A stretch of DNA of 48,797 bases. Origin: Psychromonas sp. B3M02. GTDB lineage: Bacteria; Pseudomonadota; Gammaproteobacteria; Enterobacterales; Psychromonadaceae. A program made the translations under genes and the position numbers. The notes below the pieces were generated by a model, which saw only the letters and a program-made list of their open reading frames with translations, had not been told where the DNA came from and ran no database searches. The stretch is from the NCBI RefSeq assembly GCF_003318165.1, contig NZ_QOCB01000093.1:1-48797 (forward strand), given 5' to 3'. Of this stretch, positions 46,368 through 48,797 are shown piece by piece (positions within the stretch are counted from its first letter, which is position 1; every line of letters starts with the position of its first letter).

Positions 46368-48164
46368 ATGGATTTTAATATATTAGTAGTAGGGGTTTAT
46401 TTCTTATTCCTTATTGCAATTGGATGGATGTTTAGAACGTTCACCACTAATACAAGCGATTACTTTCGAGGGGGCGGTAACATGCTCTGGTGGATGGTAG
46501 GTTCAACTGCCTTCATGACCCAATTCAGTGCTTGGACATTTACAGGTGCTGCAGGTAAAGCATACAACGATGGTTTTACTGTTGCGATTATCTTCATGGC
46601 CAATGCATTTGGTTACTTCATGAACTTCGCTTACTTCGCTCCTAAGTTCCGCCAATTACGTGTAGTAACGGTTATTCAAGCAGTACGCCAGCGTTTTGGT
46701 AGCAAAAATGAGCAAGTATTTACCTGGACTGGTATGCCAAACAGCGTTATTAACGCAGGTATTTGGCTGAATGGTCTGGCTATTATTGCTTCTGGTATTT
46801 TCGGTGTAGACATTGAAACGACCATTTGGGCAACCGGTATTGTAGTATTAGTTATGTCTGTAACGGGCGGTTCATGGGCAGTAATCGCATCTGATTTTAT
46901 GCAGATGGTTATCATCATGGCGGTAACTATTACTTGTGCGATTGTAGCGCTTAATCAAGGTGGTGGTATCTCAAACATCATCGAAGGTTTTGAGCAAACG
47001 CGTGAAGTGACTTTCCTAATTGGTACAGAAATTAACTACTTTAGTATTTTTGCATTATGGTCATTCTTTATCTTTGTTAAGCAATTCAGTATTACTAATA
47101 ATATGCTTAACTCTTACCGTTACCTTGCGGCAAAAGATTCAAAAAATGCACGTAAAGCAGCGCTTTTAGCTTGTGTACTTATGACGATGGGCCCATTAAT
47201 TTGGTTTCTACCAAGTTGGTTCCTAGCATCTACAGGTGTTGATTTAACATCGATGTACCCAGATGCAGGTAAAAAAGCAGCCGATTACGCTTACCTGTAC
47301 TTTGTAGATGAATACATGCCAGTAGGTATGGTAGGTTTACTTATCTCTGCAATGTTTGCGGCGACCATGTCTTCAATGGACTCGGGTCTAAACCGTAACT
47401 CTGGTATATTCGTGAAAAACTTCTATCAAGTTGTTTTACGTCCGAAAGCGACAGAGAAAGAGTTGGTAACGTGTTCTAAAATTACATCAACGGTATTTGG
47501 TTTAATCATTATCCTAGTGGCGTTATTTATTAACTCGCTTAAAGGATTGAGCTTATTCGATACTATGATGTATGTAGGTGCATTAATCAGCTTCCCTATG
47601 ACAGTACCAGCATTCTGTGGCTTCTTTATCCGTAGAACACCTGACTGGGCAGCATGGGCAACGTTAATTGTAGGTGCATGTGTATCTTACTACGTAGGTC
47701 TTGTTATCTCAGCAACGGATATCCAAAATTGGTTTAACTTAGATACAGCGTTAACGGGCCGTGAATGGAAAGATCTTAAAGTAGGTCTGGGTCTGTTAGG
47801 TCACATTGTTATCACAGGTGGTTTCTTCTGTGCGACTATGTTCTTCTACAAACCATTATCTGCTGAGCGTGAGAAAGACGTTGATACTTTCTTTACGAAT
47901 CTAGCAACGCCGCTTCATAATACGTCTGCTGCTCAAGCACACTTAGATAACAAGCAACGTCGTATGTTAGGTATGTTAATTGGTACTGCTGGTGTTGGTA
48001 TCATGGCAATGTTCTTCTTACCAAACCCATTCATGGAGAGTTTAATCTTCGTATTGTGTGGCGGTATCGTGTTCGCTGTTGGTCTACTACTTGTTAAAGC
48101 AGTTAGCCAAGTCAACGAAGATGATGACGATGGAGATAAAGACCGATTACCAGAAATGGACTAA
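46368..48164 (+). CDS. SSS-family sodium:solute symporter (sugar-acid/oligouronide type suspected)
   Basis: A 598-aa inner-membrane symporter of the SSS (SLC5) family with about 14 helices. The N-terminal TSDYFRGGGNMLWWMVGSTA and FSAWTFTGAAGKAY segments, the SDFMQM region and the sodium-site region MFAATMSSMDSGLNRNSGIF (near 325) are typical. The sequence resembles SSS carriers found beside KdgM-type porins and alginate lyase genes in marine bacteria, so uptake of an unsaturated uronate or short oligouronide is likely; other sugars remain possible. The acidic tail EDDDDGDKDRLPEMD is cytosolic. AAGGG precedes the ATG. Confidence 0.85.
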   Translation: MDFNILVVGVYFLFLIAIGWMFRTFTTNTSDYFRGGGNMLWWMVGSTAFMTQFSAWTFTGAAGKAYNDGFTVAIIFMANAFGYFMNFAYFAPKFRQLRVVTVIQAVRQRFGSKNEQVFTWTGMPNSVINAGIWLNGLAIIASGIFGVDIETTIWATGIVVLVMSVTGGSWAVIASDFMQMVIIMAVTITCAIVALNQGGGISNIIEGFEQTREVTFLIGTEINYFSIFALWSFFIFVKQFSITNNMLNSYRYLAAKDSKNARKAALLACVLMTMGPLIWFLPSWFLASTGVDLTSMYPDAGKKAADYAYLYFVDEYMPVGMVGLLISAMFAATMSSMDSGLNRNSGIFVKNFYQVVLRPKATEKELVTCSKITSTVFGLIIILVALFINSLKGLSLFDTMMYVGALISFPMTVPAFCGFFIRRTPDWAAWATLIVGACVSYYVGLVISATDIQNWFNLDTALTGREWKDLKVGLGLLGHIVITGGFFCATMFFYKPLSAEREKDVDTFFTNLATPLHNTSAAQAHLDNKQRRMLGMLIGTAGVGIMAMFFLPNPFMESLIFVLCGGIVFAVGLLLVKAVSQVNEDDDDGDKDRLPEMD

Positions 48165-48197
48165 TCAGGTTAGCATCCATTAAATTCAAATAGCAAA

Positions 48198-48227
48198 AGC
48201 GGTTAGATTATCTAACCGCTTTTTTTT
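48198..48227 (+). terminator. Terminator after the SSS symporter gene
   Basis: A 10-bp stem AGCGGTTAGA/TCTAACCGCT with a TTA loop is followed by seven T. Confidence 0.9.
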
Positions 48228-48559
48228 GCGTAAAATTTAGGTGGCATCATGAGTTTGTAGGTTAGTTATTTTAAGCGTGAGTATGAGATAAGGAAGTGAT
48301 CAACTGGTTATGTGGTAGAAATGAGGGATGAAGGCAGTCTCGCGTTATGGAGGGTCTGAGCTTGTATATCCTAGTAGTTGTCGGTAGTGATAGTTCACAC
48401 CCTATGAGCTTACTCAGCTCATTTTCTCATGTGATCACTCGTATACTGAAAGGCTGAACAAGATTGTGCTTGTGGCTAAGCGGTGGTTGAATAATGCTTC
48501 ATGGTTTGCTTCTAAGTTTAGATTATCGCTAATCACCTCACTTTATTTTCTTCTGAGTA
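48228..48559. other. Non-coding stretch before MITE copy 3
   Basis: I see no gene, RNA or convincing hairpin in these 332 bases. Short open frames exist but none has a ribosome binding site or family-like sequence. Confidence 0.4.
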
Positions 48560-48725
48560 TTATACCAATCATAGTAAGTAACTGATCTATTTTACTTGTT
48601 AAAACAACTTATTTTTTCGTTGTAAGTTTCGTATAGGGAACAACCATTTACATCAACTTACGCCTCAAACTAAGCCATTTTTCCGGCGCAAAATTTAGAT
48701 CAGTTATTTAATACAATTGGTATTA
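48560..48725 (-). repeat. MITE-like element, copy 3 (inverted)
   Basis: The reverse complement of the elements at 58-222 and 495-658, with both terminal inverted repeats intact (TACCAATCATAGTAAGTAAC at its left here and GTTATTTAATACAATTGGTA at its right). It shares the longer internal A-run with copy 2. Confidence 0.75.
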
Positions 48726-48797
48726 CCGTACTGACCTATTCTGTTTACGACACATCCTTTGACCTTGGGGCGCTGGCTTTAGCCTGCAGTGTCTTTG
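48726..48797. other. Right edge of the window, unidentified
   Basis: These 72 bases contain a short GGCT-TT-AGCC hairpin and are open in one minus-strand frame to the window edge, but this is too short to call a gene. Confidence 0.2.

Overview
The window is AT-rich DNA from a Gram-negative gammaproteobacterium. The near-E. coli CRP and MenB proteins, the crp/yheU, mutH/rppH/ptsP and lgt/thyA pairings, a second-type elongation factor G and SSS/KdgM-type uptake genes suggest a marine, probably cold-adapted heterotroph. Psychromonas or a close relative is my best guess, but this is inferred from gene content only.

Layout. 1-1.0 kb: two copies of a ~165 bp MITE-like element and one small unknown gene. 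1.0-3.4 kb: crp, a YheU-type small protein, a periplasmic cytochrome c and a 2-Cys peroxiredoxin. 3.6-9.3 kb: menaquinone genes menF-menD-menH-menB on the minus strand, with menA divergent; an FNR-like box lies between them, and menC and menE are absent. 9.5-12.4 kb: a strongly codon-biased EF-G gene behind a promoter with a GC-rich discriminator, followed by three decaying tandem partial copies of its own 3' end and terminator. 12.45-19.1 kb: a TPP riboswitch and the thiC-thiDE-thiF-thiS-thiG-thiH operon. 19.1-20.7 kb: two nearly identical S4-domain RNA-binding genes forming 403 bp direct repeats around a sulfotransferase gene. 20.8-29.6 kb: a surface-glycan locus with a Wzx-like flippase, two Stealth-family sugar-phosphate transferases, a CDP-glycerol glycerophosphotransferase with its TagD-type cytidylyltransferase, a WbaP-type initiating transferase, a lytic transglycosylase and a Wzy_C/PglL-like ligase. 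29.6-37.3 kb: uvrA with a LexA box, a small CBM48-like protein, mutH, a 650 bp intergenic region with repeated DnaA-box modules, rppH and ptsP. 37.3-41 kb: sstT, lgt-thyA and a DUF1059 protein. 41.2-48.2 kb: a GntR/FCD regulator, a cNMP-CBS-DUF294 protein with a DnaQ-like exonuclease, a KdgM-like porin and an SSS symporter, probably for acidic sugars or oligouronides. 48.2-48.8 kb: no gene recognised, but a third MITE copy in inverted orientation.

How the parts fit. Housekeeping metabolism (menaquinone, thiamine, dTMP, lipoprotein maturation) surrounds a more AT-rich accessory glycan locus. TagD, the glycerophosphotransferase and the two Stealth enzymes together predict a phosphodiester-linked, teichoic-acid-like surface polymer made on a WbaP-primed lipid carrier, flipped by Wzx and polymerised or ligated by the Wzy_C protein. 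The sulfotransferase beside it may decorate the same product.

Most notable observations: (1) a candidate DARS2-like DnaA-regulating region between mutH and rppH; (2) the duplicated S4 gene bracketing a sulfotransferase, a structure that could delete by recombination; (3) the double-Stealth/CDP-glycerol glycan cassette; (4) the tandem fusA-tail/terminator repeats.
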